Below are positions 22,026-34,596 of a stretch of DNA of 64,000 nucleotides, piece after piece. The position numbers and the translations under genes are program-made. This stretch comes from Diplocarpon mali (Eukaryota > Ascomycota > Leotiomycetes > Helotiales > Drepanopezizaceae): NCBI GenBank assembly GCA_024741835.1, contig JAENRP010000031.1:54678-118677 (forward strand), given 5' to 3'. Every line of letters begins with the position of its first letter. The stretch's first letter is position 1. The notes under the pieces were generated by a model, which made no database searches, had not been told where the DNA came from, and saw nothing but the letters and a program-made list of their open reading frames with translations.

Positions 22026-24756
22026 ATGGCCTCTACGACAGTCACCGCCAACCCCAACCCTACCCCCGATCCTCTCGCGATCGCCTCCGACTCCCGCCAA
22101 AATCAACTCAACAGACCCCAATCTTTCTCTTCTCCTGGCGGCGCATACGACGGCGACTCACAGTTGACTCGACCGAATCTGCACATGTCCTTCGGTCTGA
22201 GCCAGGGCTCCCAGAGCGGTGGGCTCATGATGCAGCCAGGAGGAGCATTCCGGCCATTTGAGGGGAACAACGGAGCCAGCCGCAGGAATGATGCACCGCA
22301 GATATACTCTGTGAGGCTGTCTACCATCTTGAAAAGAGTTTTTTGCTAATTCGTACAGGCCGTTTATTCGGGTGTGGACGTGTACGAGATGGAAGTAAAT
22401 GGCATCGCGGTGATGCGCCGGCGCAAAGACAGCTGGTTGAACGCAACACAGATACTGAAAGTGGCTGGCATCGAGAAGGGAAAGCGCACAAAGGTCCTGG
22501 AAAAGGAGATTCTCATAGGGGAACACGAGAAGGTCCAAGGAGGCTATGGAAAGTACCAAGGTACATGGATCAATTTTGATAGAGGGCTCAAGTTCTGCAA
22601 GCAGTACGGCGTGGAGGAATTGCTCCGTCCGCTATTGACATATGATATGGGCCAGGATGGAGGTATTGCGGGCAGAGGTGGGATTGACACTCCTACGAAA
22701 GAACAAGCGATGGCCGCTCAGCGAAAAAGGCTGTACAATTCGGGAGTCGAGAACCGCGCTAGTGGACAGTCAGGAACTTTTTTCAAGAATATCTCGAGTA
22801 CTGCTTCCCATGCGGTTGCAGCTATTAGCAAAGCTCGCTTTGATTCTCCAGCTCCGCGAATGAGGAACAGCCTCCCAGCAAACCGCCCAGCGAGCTTCAG
22901 CAGACAGTCCTCAAATCAGCAGCTGGCAACTCAGGAAAACACGTTACCTGCCGGCTCACAGCAAAGTGTGCAAAGTTTGGCTTCTGCTGAAAGTTTTTCA
23001 GTCAGCGGCCAACCAGATTCGGCATATGCAACTCAATTTTCGCATACTGAACGTGATGATGCGCGGAATGGAGACTTTGAAGAGCCACCGAGAAAGAGGA
23101 TCAGGCAGTCGCCTGACGTTGATGGACAATATCAGATGGACAACAGCTTCAGCATTTCCATGCGCGAGCCTTCACCAACTGAACCAAACGAATCCTTCGT
23201 CTACCACTCTCAATACATGCAAACCGATGGAGCAAATACACCTCTTCCACCGCTACCAATGCCTTCTGATCTCCGTGGAAGTGCAAAAAAAGACCTTTTA
23301 ATGTCTCTCTTCACCGCTCAGGATGATCTCAAAAACCATGAAGCTTTCCAAAATCTGACTCCTGAGGATCTGGACACACCAATCGACGCAAGCAGTAACA
23401 CGGCTTTAATATGGGCTGCTACACTTGCTCGAGGGCCACTTCTCAAAGCTTTGATCGCTCATGGAGCAAGCATTTTCAGAGCAAATGCGTCAGGAGAAAC
23501 AGCCCTGATGCGCTCGTGTTTGGTCACTAACAATCTCGAAGCTGGTAGCTTTGCCGAAATTCTTGAGCTGCTTGGTCCGAGTATCGAAATAAGAGACTCA
23601 CGTGGCCGGACTGTCCTCCATCACATCGCAGTCACTTCGGCTGTGAAGGGGCGTAGTCAAGCGAGTAAATATCACCTCGAAACACTTCTCGAATTTGTCG
23701 TCCGTCAAGGCAGCGCGCCAAACAGTCAGCAATCCTTCACGAACGATTCGCCAGCACCGAAAACTCTTGGCATCGGTCGCTTTATGTCTGAAGTTGTCAA
23801 TATTCAAGACAGATCCGGCGACACAGCACTCAATATCGCATCGAGAATAGGCAATCGCAGTATCATCTCTCAGCTCATAGAAGTTGGTGCGGACGCCTCG
23901 ATTGCAAATCGGTCCAACTTGAGCCCAATGGATTTCGGTGTCGGTGATCCTTCGGAGTTCGAACGCCGTCCTGGCGAGGAACGCTCTCACAATAAGATCA
24001 TGAGCAACGAAAGAAAAGAGAGTAGCACCGAGATTATCAATTGTAAGTTTATGTTCTGTGTATCTCCCAGATATGCTAACCCTTCCAGCTATCACTGCAC
24101 TTCTCAACCAGACGGAAAGTGAGTTCGGCAAGGAGATAAACAAAAAACAAGCCGCCATCGACGACCTACACGCTCAGCTTCGAGATGCATCGGGCGAGCT
24201 AGGCGAACAAAGAAGAAGAGTCGAGCTCCTCCAAACTGAAGCCAAGGAACGTGATGCGCGCAAAAGTAAAATTGCCAATCTCAGACGAGCCTACGACGAA
24301 GAGCGCGATCGGCTAGCTCAAATGCAAGCCCAATATGGTCAAATAAATGGCGAGCATGAGCTACAATTAGGAGATGCTGATAAGGGCCTAGGTCTCAGCG
24401 ATCAAGCCTCCTCGATCCTCTCCCGCATCAGCGTACTCCCCGGCCAACCCCTCGCCATTGAACCGGCCGACCGTCAAGCTCTCGCGTCTTCCCTGCCGCC
24501 CGCTCACGTCCTGCGCGCGCGCCTCAGTGCCTACCAGACCGTCAACCAAGATCTCGAGGCCAGCGTGCGCGATCTGCAGAGCAAGAGCTCCGAGCGTGCT
24601 AGCAAGTATCGACAGATCATCGGCTTATGCACGCAGACTCCTGAGGCGAAGGTGGATAGTGTGATTGACAGCCTGCTGCGAGCTATCGAGAGCGAGCCAT
24701 CCGACGTCGAGATCACGCGCGTGCGAGAGTTCTTGTCGCGTGTTGAGAGCGTTTGA
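22026..24756 (+). CDS. mbp1: MBF transcription factor, Mbp1/Res-type (APSES plus ankyrin repeats)
   Basis: DNA-binding subunit of the MBF complex that drives G1/S genes through MCB boxes; nuclear. 878 residues in three exons: 22026-22310, 22359-24042 and 24089-24756 (introns 48 and 46 bp). A disordered Ser/Pro/Gln-rich leader of about 95 residues precedes the APSES/KilA-N domain (VDVYEMEVNG, then SWLNATQILKVAGIEKGKR, then KYQGTWINFDRGLKFC). The middle is low complexity with a basic RKRIRQSP patch. Ankyrin repeats start near residue 435 (NTALIWAATLARG, ETALMRSC, RTVLHHIA) and again near 580 (GDTALNIASRIGN). The C-terminal exon is a charged coiled coil and helical region expected to bind the partner subunit. 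A TATATATA run lies about 20 bp before the ATG, and MCB-like boxes lie upstream. Confidence 0.95.
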
Positions 24757-26763
24757 GTTCGAACCGAGCTACAGTTGCAACGGGATAGAGGGAGGTAATG
24801 CATTGATAAGGCGCACGGGAACTTGCACATATGACACGACGAGTGGGGTTTTCTGAGGTGTAGTTGAGTTTGCGGCGTATATATGGACCGGGAAATGTCC
24901 TCTCTTCGTATTCAGGGTGCATTGGGATTGGGGGTTTCGAGGTGTACAGTATAGTAGACGAAGGGTTGGACTAGGTATGGCTACATGCATGTTGGTGCTG
25001 CAAGTCAGGTGGGCTTGAGTTGCAGTCATTGATCCACGATGGGCTCCTACTGTTTGGCGATGTTATGATTTGGTCCTTGACCTGAGGTGGGTGAAGTCAG
25101 GTGGGCGAGGCGACTAATTTTCGTTCAAGGTAGGCATCTATCTGAATGCTCCAAGCGAGGATTTTCGCCGGATTATGATGATCATGTCTTGTCATTTTTC
25201 CTCCCCGTGTGGAAGCTTCGTGCAGGTTTCTCACGGCCCGCCTCTTGTTCTAGTCGTTGATGTCTCCATCGCGGTCCGGGATACTTCAAAGTGCCAGCTG
25301 CAGGACTGAGTGCTGCCGTGGCGCTTTTACTTTTTCTGGAGATTGCAAGGGCTCGCTGTGGGGGAAGGGGGACGCGGAATTATTGCCATGCAGTTGGTAG
25401 ATATGTAAGTATTAAGCTGTCCGGTGAAGTCTCGTTGTCTCACTCTTCTTTCTCTGGGGCTTTTTTCCTATGGGCTCCTCGATGCCCTCAACAAGCACCC
25501 CCAGACCTATTTGACATCGCCAAGTTGAAGCTCTAGAATACAGCGGTCTGAAATCCTTTGCTTCGGCGGCGGCTCCCTTCTCTTCTCTTCTTCGTCCGTG
25601 ACGGCCGAGGAACGAGTCATGAATGAGAAAGGGCTACAAGGTCGCCATCAAGGTAGGTCTCAGCCTCACACTCCCAGAGCTGCGGGATGGGATGACATGG
25701 GATGAGCACATGTAGAAGCTCTAGCATCGGAAGACCGAGACGGAGAGCGGCTGCTGGAGAGAGATACCTCCGAGTAAGAGGACTGCTGACTTTGAGGGCA
25801 ATGATCTCGTTCTCGGAAGGGAGGCATGGTCAAAATGTATGAGAATGAGAACGGCAAGCTTGGTGACTTGTAGGAGACCAGGGATGGGGCCGAGAAGATT
25901 GAGACGAGAGGGCCCTAACAGTAACTCAGGCTCGGCCGGGCAGAAGTTGGATAGAAGGTAATACAAGCTTGTGAATGGAGTTTGAAACTGCCCGAAGAGC
26001 TGGTATGTCACCTAGGCTTTACCCGCAGGAGTGGGAAACGCGGACAGAGCGAAATAAGAGGCGGGCTTCAAAAAGATGCGTATAACAGGGAGATGTGATT
26101 CTCTGCTTGTGCGTACCTCTTCCGCTGTGTTCACAGTACCTGTACTGGCGATCCCTAGTTCGCCGTACAATACTGGGTTGTTGCCCGCTCCACAGCAGTC
26201 CACTGATCTGGCTTTACGAGCATAGTCAGTAGCATAGCAATTTACGAATTGGAAGTGCTGGCTGTGAAAAGGCTTTCAATTTCTGGGTGGCCGGGCGTAG
26301 AGAACCCGGATATTTTTATCTCTTCTAGCTTGATAAGAATTAGAAGAAACACTGGGATTGGCCATACCACATTCTTCAAATGCTACACGATTTGCAGTGT
26401 GGAGTGATGTGGTATATGTTGTTTCGCGTCCATACACAACAACTCGAGGAGAGAAGCTGGATCTGGATGCTGAGATACTTCGCTTAGACTCGTACTCGTA
26501 TTCTAGAGGAGCCTAAGCTCTCGAAATCACTGTAGCCTAGCGGCCGACATCGACCGACGAAACCCATTCACAGTCGCGAGCCTTTACATTGTTTTGCAGT
26601 CGCAACAGTTGGGGTAGATGAGAAGCCTTCCGGTAACAAGAGACACTCTGGAGATATAAAACTCTAGCGGCCTTCAACTCCACGAATTCCTTCAATCCAT
26701 CTAGCGCCTGCCAACCCGAAACCGAAAAAGGGAAATAAAAGAAGAAGAAACCCCTACCCCGCC
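24757..26763. other. 2-kb interval with no recognisable gene
   Basis: It lies between the MBF gene and deoxyhypusine hydroxylase, both plus strand. Open frames here are short, on both strands, and none resembles a known family or splices into a longer one by eye. It must hold the MBF 3' end and the next promoter; an unrecognised non-coding RNA cannot be excluded. Confidence 0.5.
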
Positions 26764-27790
26764 ATGGCCCCCTCAGCAACATCCCCTCCTCCGGCCGCAG
26801 ACCCCACAATCCTCGCCCTGCGCAAGACGCTCTGCTCCGAGACGGAGCCTCTCGCGCGCCGCTTTAGGGCGCTCTTCTCTCTCAAGCACCTCGCGTGCCA
26901 GTCCTCGCTGCCCGCCATCCACGCCATCGCCGCGGCTTTCGCCTCGCCCTCGGCGCTGCTCAAACATGAGCTCGCGTACTGCCTCGGTCAGACGAGGGAC
27001 CTCGCCGCCGTACCGTTCCTGACGGGCGTGCTGGAGGATAGAGATGAGGACCCGATGTGTAGACACGAGGCGGCGGAGGCGCTGGGCGCTATTGGAGATC
27101 TGGGGAGTTTGGACCTCTTGAGGGGGTTGAGAGATCAGAAGGATGAGTTGGTAATTGTCAAGGAGACGTGTGAGATTGCTGTTGCGCGGATTGAGTGGGA
27201 AAACAGCGAAGAGGGAAAGAAGGAGAAGTTACAGAAGAGGTATTTCATTCGAGATGGGACCTTGGAGTGTCTGCTAAGTTTCGCATAGTAATTTCGCATC
27301 TATCGACCCTGCACCAACGTCTGAACAGCACGAGTCGATCGAGATCTTAGAGGCAACTCTGCTGGATACTACGAAGCCTTTATTCCTACGGTATAGAGCT
27401 ATGTTCGGACTTCGGGACCTTGCGTCGCCTCCTGACCTGTCCACTGCCGTCCCTGCCGTCCTCGCTCTTGCCAAGGGGTTCACAGATCCTTCCGCCCTTT
27501 TCAGACACGAGATCGCCTTCGTCTTCGGACAACTGTCACACCCTGCTTCTATCCCAGCGCTGAGTGCCGCCCTTGGTGATCTGAAGGAGGCCAGTATGGT
27601 TAGACACGAGGCTGCTGAGGCTCTGGGTAGCCTGGGCGAGGAAGATGGTGTCGAGGAGACACTGAAGAAGTTCTTGAACGACGCAGAACAGGTCGTGAGA
27701 GATAGCGTTGTTGTGGCTTTGGATATGGCGGAGTTCGAGAAGAGTGGCGAGGCCGAGTACGCTTTCATTCCTGAGACTGAGAAGGTGTAG
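26764..27790 (+). CDS. lia1: Deoxyhypusine hydroxylase (Lia1/DOHH)
   Basis: Di-iron HEAT-repeat enzyme that hydroxylates deoxyhypusine on eIF5A, the final step of hypusine formation; cytosolic. 325 residues, the usual length for fungal DOHH, in two exons (26764-27239 and 27289-27790) with a 49-bp GTATTT..TAG intron carrying GCTAAG. The two-fold symmetric fold shows four His-Glu iron-ligand pairs: KHELAY (about 68-69), [12 protein letters not shown] (101-102), RHEIAF (about 231) and [12 protein letters not shown] (about 264). All ligands are intact. The gene is convergent with RPA12, leaving 168 bp between stop codons. The start is the first ATG, in the context GCCATGGCC. Confidence 0.96.
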
Positions 27791-27958
27791 GGAAGACGGC
27801 GTGTGGTATTTCGGCATTTTGAGAATTCTAGGTACCAAAGTGCTTGGGCCTTGAGTAGCAACCCAGCTCGGCAAAACCATCTTTTGATGTTAAGATCTCT
27901 GGTCTCCAAGTTCCGCCAAGCATTACTCTTTGGCGTAAGCCGGGAGCAGTAGCCATTG

Positions 27959-28418
27959 TCAATTATTCGTATTCCACCTTCCACTTCTTAGCATGCGCAG
28001 GCTGTGGCACTTCAATCAACTTACTTATTACCACAATCGCAGGTGTAGAAGATTGTGCTGCCTTCGTCGGCACTTCTCAACTGCACGGCCGTGTATCTGA
28101 CCTCGTCTCTTCCGCATTCGGTACAGGTTATCTTGATCGTAGCCTCACTCTGTAAATCGGCCGTCACAACCTGCTGCACGTCTGACCGCTTCTGACGTAG
28201 GAGCGATGGGAAGTCTGAGGCTTTCGTATATGTTGTGATTGTTGTAGATGCAGTATCTGGGCCTGATTAGAGTCACATCGAAAAGATGGAGGAAATTACA
28301 AGCCTTTGTTTTCTGCGCCACAGCAATCGCAGGAAAGAATGGCATTCTTTTTCCCGGTAGAGCTGTCTAGCAGATTGCCACAGTCTGTACAAAAGACGAG
28401 AGATCCGATTGCGGACAT
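27959..28418 (-). CDS. rpa12: DNA-directed RNA polymerase I subunit RPA12
   Basis: Small zinc-ribbon subunit of RNA polymerase I needed for RNA cleavage and termination; nucleolar. 121 residues in three exons: 28304-28418, 28025-28256 and 27959-27977. The N-terminal ribbon (CTDCGNLL, later LSCDCCGAENK) and the TFIIS-like C-terminal ribbon (CTECGRDEVRY, then LRSADEGSTIFYTCDCG) are complete, including the catalytic DEG. The first intron (28257-28303) appears to begin GC rather than GT, because only that donor joins ENK to DTASTTI in frame. The last exon has only 19 coding bases and supplies the family ending KWNTNN; without it the protein would stop early in the ribbon tail. Divergent from mis4, 385 bp apart. 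Confidence 0.9.
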
Positions 28419-28803
28419 CTTAGATGTAGTTGGAGATGTTGAAAGACTTCTGAAAACATAGTTCAGAGCCTTGCATTCTATTAGTACGGGAGTGCTAGGT
28501 CCCCGATATGTTACCGCTTTTCTCTCAACTTTAATTCTGCCTGTGCACCCATTAAACTGGTAGGAGCATATAAGGTAGCAGAGCTTAGTCAGCCGCAACT
28601 GTTTGCGACTAGCGACAAGGCTGGCTGCTTCCTCATCCAATGCGACAGCCATCGATGCTGCGAGGCTACAGTCAACACGCAATTCGAAGCCATTACTCAG
28701 TCTTCGTGTTTGCAACATGCTTTCACCATCATCAAGATCGTTCGATTAGACCTTATTCGTGCCTACATAACGCCGCAGGCGCATTATTTTTTGAACCGCC
28801 AAC

Positions 28804-31800
28804 ATGGATACCAACGGCTATGCACACCACAACGTTGCGACCAACGGGGTCAATGGCGCGTCTTCTGTGTATGGATCAAAGCGAGGAGGCCCTCGGGTTC
28901 TCACTGTTGAAGAGGCGCTTCCATACTCACCATTTTCATCCGTTGTGCCGTTCAATTCTGGTACCTAGCCTATGTTCCCTAATATTTCGACCTCGACTGA
29001 CCCGTTCACTTCAAGATATTATACCTTTGCCCACCGTCGGTCTTCGGTCTTCAACCTCATTATACTCATCTCGAAGCGAGCGTGACGAAGGACGACAGGT
29101 TCTTGAAAGCCTTAACCGTGATGCGCAAGATCCTAATAGTACCTCTCAAAGACTACAGAAGTCTTTGAATGATTTAAAGGCGCTTCTTCATCCGAGAAAC
29201 GTCGCTCAATTGTGAGGAATCTCTATCCTATATGTATACACCAATTGATTTTTTTTTCCAGTAATTTCAGGACTCGGCCAAACTCGACTCTCGCATCTCC
29301 TTCGACCGAACAACCTAAGATCTCCCTCTCGCCATTCGCACAACTGGTCTACGACAGGACAGACGTCGAGTTTAGATATCCTTCGCCCGAGTATCTGAGC
29401 CCTGTGGTCACAGCCAGTAGAGCCCATGAGAAGCAGGAGGTAACTCCGAAACCGAAGCCACAAGTACAAATACTGTCTACCCCTCGCACAGTCTCGAACC
29501 AACAAGCTCACAATGAGAACTCGTCTATCTTAGTCGATATTCCCAAATTAAAAGCTGAAAGAGAGCTTGTCGGAGATATCAGTATACCTACACAGGCAGA
29601 GCAAGCTGTTCCAGCAAAGCAAAGTTCGAGCTTTTCCGTTGTGATACCTGGGCTTCCCAAGAACTTCAGTCGTAATGAATACGCTTTATCGCAAGGTAAC
29701 CCAGAGCCAGGACAGGAAGTCATAACTCAACCAACAGCCCCAAATCAGCCTCAAACACCCTCGGCGCCTCACCTTCACTCCCACACTCCAGTACAAACTA
29801 CTCCCGTACTTACACCGCAACCTGGCTCTCAGACTACACCATCGGGCTCTGCTCTCAAGATGGCTGTAATTATACCAAACTTGCCTTCTACCTTCCGAGT
29901 TCAAGACTACGAGGTTCTCCCTAAGTCTCCAGACACCCCTCATAATCTATCTAGAAAGCGGAAACGTTCGGATGACGACGACGACGACGTAGTACGAAGT
30001 ATCGACCAGCGGGAGAAGAGCAATTCGGCTTTGAAGCACCTACAAGAATACCTCCAGGAAATATTCGAGGCTGAGGACCAAATGGAGCCGAGAAGCTTCT
30101 CAAATGCTTACCTTGTGCCTACTAGCGAAGGCGTGAGCTTGAGTGTTCCTGTGCAAGCCAAGATCGAAATCCTTTTGCAAAAAGTAATCGATGCAAGTAG
30201 GTTCTCGGAGGTACCGTTGGAAGACCTCCTGAGACTTCAAAAGCTTTGCGAAGGGGCACTTAAAGATGCGGAAACAGTGGACATCAAAATTGAAGAGAAT
30301 ATGCAAGAAGCAGACGTCGAGGTATTGCTTCAGCAAATTTCAGTCGCCGAGCTTGGATTGAAGGCCGCGAAGATCTCCCTAAAGCTGATGTCCGGCGGTC
30401 GTGAGGAGAAGCAGCTCTACTCAGAAGACGTAATTCAGGCAGCCTTGAATGCATTCAAGAATGTTATGGAAGGCTGCTTGATTCCAGTTGTTGAAATGAG
30501 AAGTAGCGGTCCTTCGGCAGCACTCTTCAAGCTTCTCTCGGCGCAGAAATTCCCCATCACCAGTCTTTTATCGCAAAGTCGACGTCTCTTCTCTGTAGTA
30601 GCTGGTCTGGTATCCGCCATTGAGCTCTCCGAGACCGTCATAAACACACTAGAATTCACGGCATCTCGCCTGATATTCGTGGAAAATGCCCCTAGCGAGC
30701 GTGAATCCATCCTGAAGATTGTCAAGTTCGATAGCTTGCGCGTTGTTGCCATGGATGTTCTCGCTCAGATTTTTCTTTGCAATCCGGTCCAACGTCAGGG
30801 CATCTTCGATGAGATTCTGACGTCCTTGGAGAAGCTACCGGTTCACAAGCAAAGTGCCCGTCAGTTCAAGCTTGCCGAAGGTGGAAGTATACAACTTGTT
30901 TCGGCTTTGATCATGAGACTCGTTCAAACTAGTGCGTGCAAAGCAGACGATGGCAAACAGAAGCGAAGGAATAAAGCCATGGAAGCTCTCAACGGCGAAG
31001 AAGGCGAAGACGAGCTATCAGCCATCGAAGGCAAAGAAAACTATACTATAACCTCTGAGAGAAAGGCCGAAAGGCAGCCAAGCAGTTCGGTCCAAGAGCT
31101 CGGCTATCACATTGAGGGATTGATTGATACAGCCAAGTCTAATGCAACCTACGTTGTAGGTTTCATCGTCTCTCGGGCGATGAGGTCTACCAAGAGCGGC
31201 GATACTCCATATCGGAATTTGCTCGATCTCTTCGTGGAGGATTTCATTACTTGCTTGAATTCAACAGATTGGCCTGCGGCAGAACTCCTACTGCGATTGT
31301 TCTTGTACAGAATGGTCCAATTAGCGGAAGGAGACAAGACACCAGCTCCTGCTAAGAACATGGCCCTTGACCTGCTGGGCTTGATGGGCGCAGCTATATC
31401 GGAGTTGAATTCGCATGTCAGACGCACTGCGAGCCTCCTCGAAAGTAGAGACACTGGCCTTGGCCAATATTTGTCAAGATTGGCTGAGACATCACTCGAA
31501 AGCAAATCTTCTGGAATTGAGTTGGTATCCTGGTCGTGCGGTCCTTTCCGTGTTTGCCTGGAGTCATTGGAGAATAGATGCTCTGTCAAGGACGATAACC
31601 CTCAACTTCGGAGTGCGATAGGCTTCTTCATGACTGAGTGGGCCTCAAAGATCTGTTCAACGTATGATATCACTCCTGATGAAGACGATATGGAGTACGG
31701 TCGATTGGCATACCGGCTGCGAATGATGATCTCTGACATTCGATGGCTATCGACTGAGTACAGTTTCGACACTGTTAGTCCACCTCATGCTCGTCTTGCC

Positions 31801-34596
31801 TACTCCTTGACTCTTCTCCATTCTCAATTTTGCACATCATTTAGCCGAGTCCTGCAAATACTGTTGACATCAATGACGAGTGAGCAAGCGACCGTGCGAA
31901 GCAAGAGCATGAAGAGTATCAACCAGGTGTTAGACACCGACCCCACGATCATCGATAGGGAACCAGCCGTCAAGCATTTGATTTTGAGATGTGCTAATGA
32001 TTCCTCGATCCAAGTTCGCGACTCTGCATTAGGTCTCATCGGCAAGTGTATCAATCTCCGGCCTGCACTTGAAGAAGAGATGATCGACAACATTCTGCAG
32101 CGTGTTAATGACAGCGGAGTCGGTGTTCGGAAGCGTGCAATGCGACTATCAAAGGACATCTACCTCAGAAACTCCAAGCCTTCCGTTCGAAGTTTAATCG
32201 CAGATTCTCTACTTCACCGTGTCCAAGATCAAGATGAGGGAGTGCAGGACTTGGCCCGCCAGATGATCGAAGAAGTTTGGATGTCACCGTTCTACCAATC
32301 TACGACGTCCGAAAATTCCTCTGCTCAATTCAAAGTGGCTATGAGTGAGCACGTTGCACTTATGGTGAAGACTGTCCAGCGTGGAGGTGGTATCGCTGCG
32401 GTATTGGACAAGGTCCTGCAAAACATGCTTTCAGCAGATGCAAAACTTTCGGTTGCAAACTTCCGAGTCTGCAAAGCTCTTGTTGCTACCATGTTTGAGA
32501 CTATTATTGACAACCCTTCTAGTGATGGCAAAGATGCTCCATCAGCCCGCGAAGCTCTGCAGATCCTCACAATATTCGCCAAATCTAACGCCAATCTTTT
32601 CACAGCTGAGCAAGTTCAGTTGCTACAACCTTACGTATCCAATGTCGGGAAAGATGACGACTTGGCAATCTACCGTTCAGTTGTGATCATTTTTCGCCAT
32701 GTGCTCCAACATCTTTCCAAGGCTCATAATAACTTCCTGGCAGCTGTCAGAAAAGAATTGCTCCCATCAGTAGCTCGTGTGGGCAAAGGGATACTGGACG
32801 ACGTGATTGCATGCATCTGGATAATATCCGGAACACTAGGCGATTATAGGCAACTCACCGCGCTGGTAGTCTCGAGTCTCGACGGCATTCGAAAGATGCA
32901 AACCACAGAGCTGGGCAACGAACAAAGTCGTAAGCTCGGGAAGCTGTTGATGATCACAGGCATGGCCGGCAAGCATTGTGATCTAGATCCGCAATTCATG
33001 GAGTTCCGACGCAGATTCCCAACGTGGAAGGACGATTCGGTATCAAAGCTCATGGCCGATACCTTTGCACCTTTTGCATCCCCATCCCAGCCGCTAGAGA
33101 TTAGGAAATCGGCTCTCGATGCTATAGGCATGGTTTGTCAATCATGGCCCAAGAACTTTTCCTCCGTGAATATCTTCACCGCGTTCTTGGAAGTCTTTGG
33201 AGAGAGAAACTCAGCACTTGAAGGCATTGTCTTGAGAGCATTCAAGGATTTCTTGCTCCTCGAAGAAAAACGTTCCGAGGCTGGCAAAGATGGTGATGGC
33301 ATTCCCGGAGCTGGTGTTGATGGTAAGGCGAAATTGGGAATCATGGGTGGAAGCCAGGGTGATGGTATTGCCATCGGAATTGCCCAGCGATTCCTACCAC
33401 ATATTGTTCGCATTGCATTGTCTCGACAAGATGAGCAAGGACTCCTTGCCGCTGAGGTGGTTTGTAGCATTGCAAGACAAGGACTGGTGCACCCGAAGGA
33501 GTGTGGATCGTGTTTGATCGCTCTCGAGACCTCGCAGAATCCTAAAATCGCCGAAGTTGCCGTACGTGAGCATCGTGCGCTCCATGAGAAGCACGAGACC
33601 ATTCTTGAGAAGGAGTACATGCGGGCCGTCCAGCTGGCATATATTTACCAGCGCGATGTTGTTAAGAACACGCACGGCGCCACTCTCGAACCATACGCCT
33701 CCAAGCTTGCTTTGATGATAGATGTTCTTAAGATAAGCAAGGTCAAGAATCGCAAAAGATTCTACGATAACCTCTGTGCCCGTATCGAATTCGACCCCGT
33801 TAAGATGAACGTCGTTGAGGATTTGCCTAACCACTTGGAATTTTCCCAGTTTATCATCGAGAATCTCGCGTTCTTCGAGTACCAGACAATTGATGAGCTA
33901 CTCTCCGCCATTAATTCAATGGAGAAAGTCGTCGCTGCTCTAGGCACCGGTATTGCTCATTCTATTGAGACGGAGGTCTTCTTCGTCAGTATAGAGGTGC
34001 CCTCGCAAATTGACGAGAATGGAAACTCGCGACCCGTTCAGCCTGCCGTTAATTCCTCGCGTCTTCAACAGCTCACAGCCTCGTCTATGATGCTTTCGAG
34101 TCTATGGGAAGCCCGTTCTTACCTCCGACGTCAGTATGGTCTCGTTTCGAATAAACAGCTTAGCAAGAATAAAACAGCCGTTAAGGATATTAATAAAGCA
34201 CCAATTAGAGTTCAGGGTGTCAACGGGGACAAGTTCTGGGAGCTTTCAGATTCGACTATGTCTGCGCTCGAATCTGAGGAGAGCATGATGAAACAGTGTC
34301 GTGCTTTCGTAGAACTTCTCAGCGTTGACCGAGACTTCAAGATTGCAGCCGAGGAAGATGAGGAAGGAGACGAGCCGAGAGCTAGTACTCCAACTGATGA
34401 TGAGGACGATGCGCCAGGCACTCCTGGGCCGCCTGGCAGTGGAAGAGGAAGAAAGCGCAGGGGCTCGGTCAGCACTCCTGGCAACCGAAAGAAAAGAGCC
34501 CGTTCCTCGTCTGTCCAGAGAGGAAGAGGCAGACCCAAGGGAATTGTAAAGAAACGAAACGTAGATAGAAGTGATGATGAAGGGGATGACTGGTGA
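28804..34596 (+). CDS. mis4: Sister chromatid cohesion protein Mis4/Scc2 (cohesin loader)
   Basis: Large HEAT-repeat protein that, with Mau2/Ssl3, loads cohesin onto chromatin; nuclear. 1895 residues. Exons: 28804-28960, 29016-29211 and 29262-34596; introns of 55 and 50 bp. A second possible acceptor 9 bp further on (29270) would drop three residues. The N-terminal part is disordered with repeated short blocks (VDIPKLKAER, VVIPGLPKNF, VIIPNLPSTF) and an acidic DDDDDD run. The HEAT core includes the Nipped-B signature region (DSSIQVRDSALGLIGK, HRVQDQDEGVQDLARQM) and the conserved C-terminal block (RIALSRQDEQGLLAAEV, FYDNLCARIEFDP). The C-terminus is a basic, acidic-flanked tail with an AT-hook-like RGRGRPKG near residue 1872. 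No break was seen. Confidence 0.95.
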
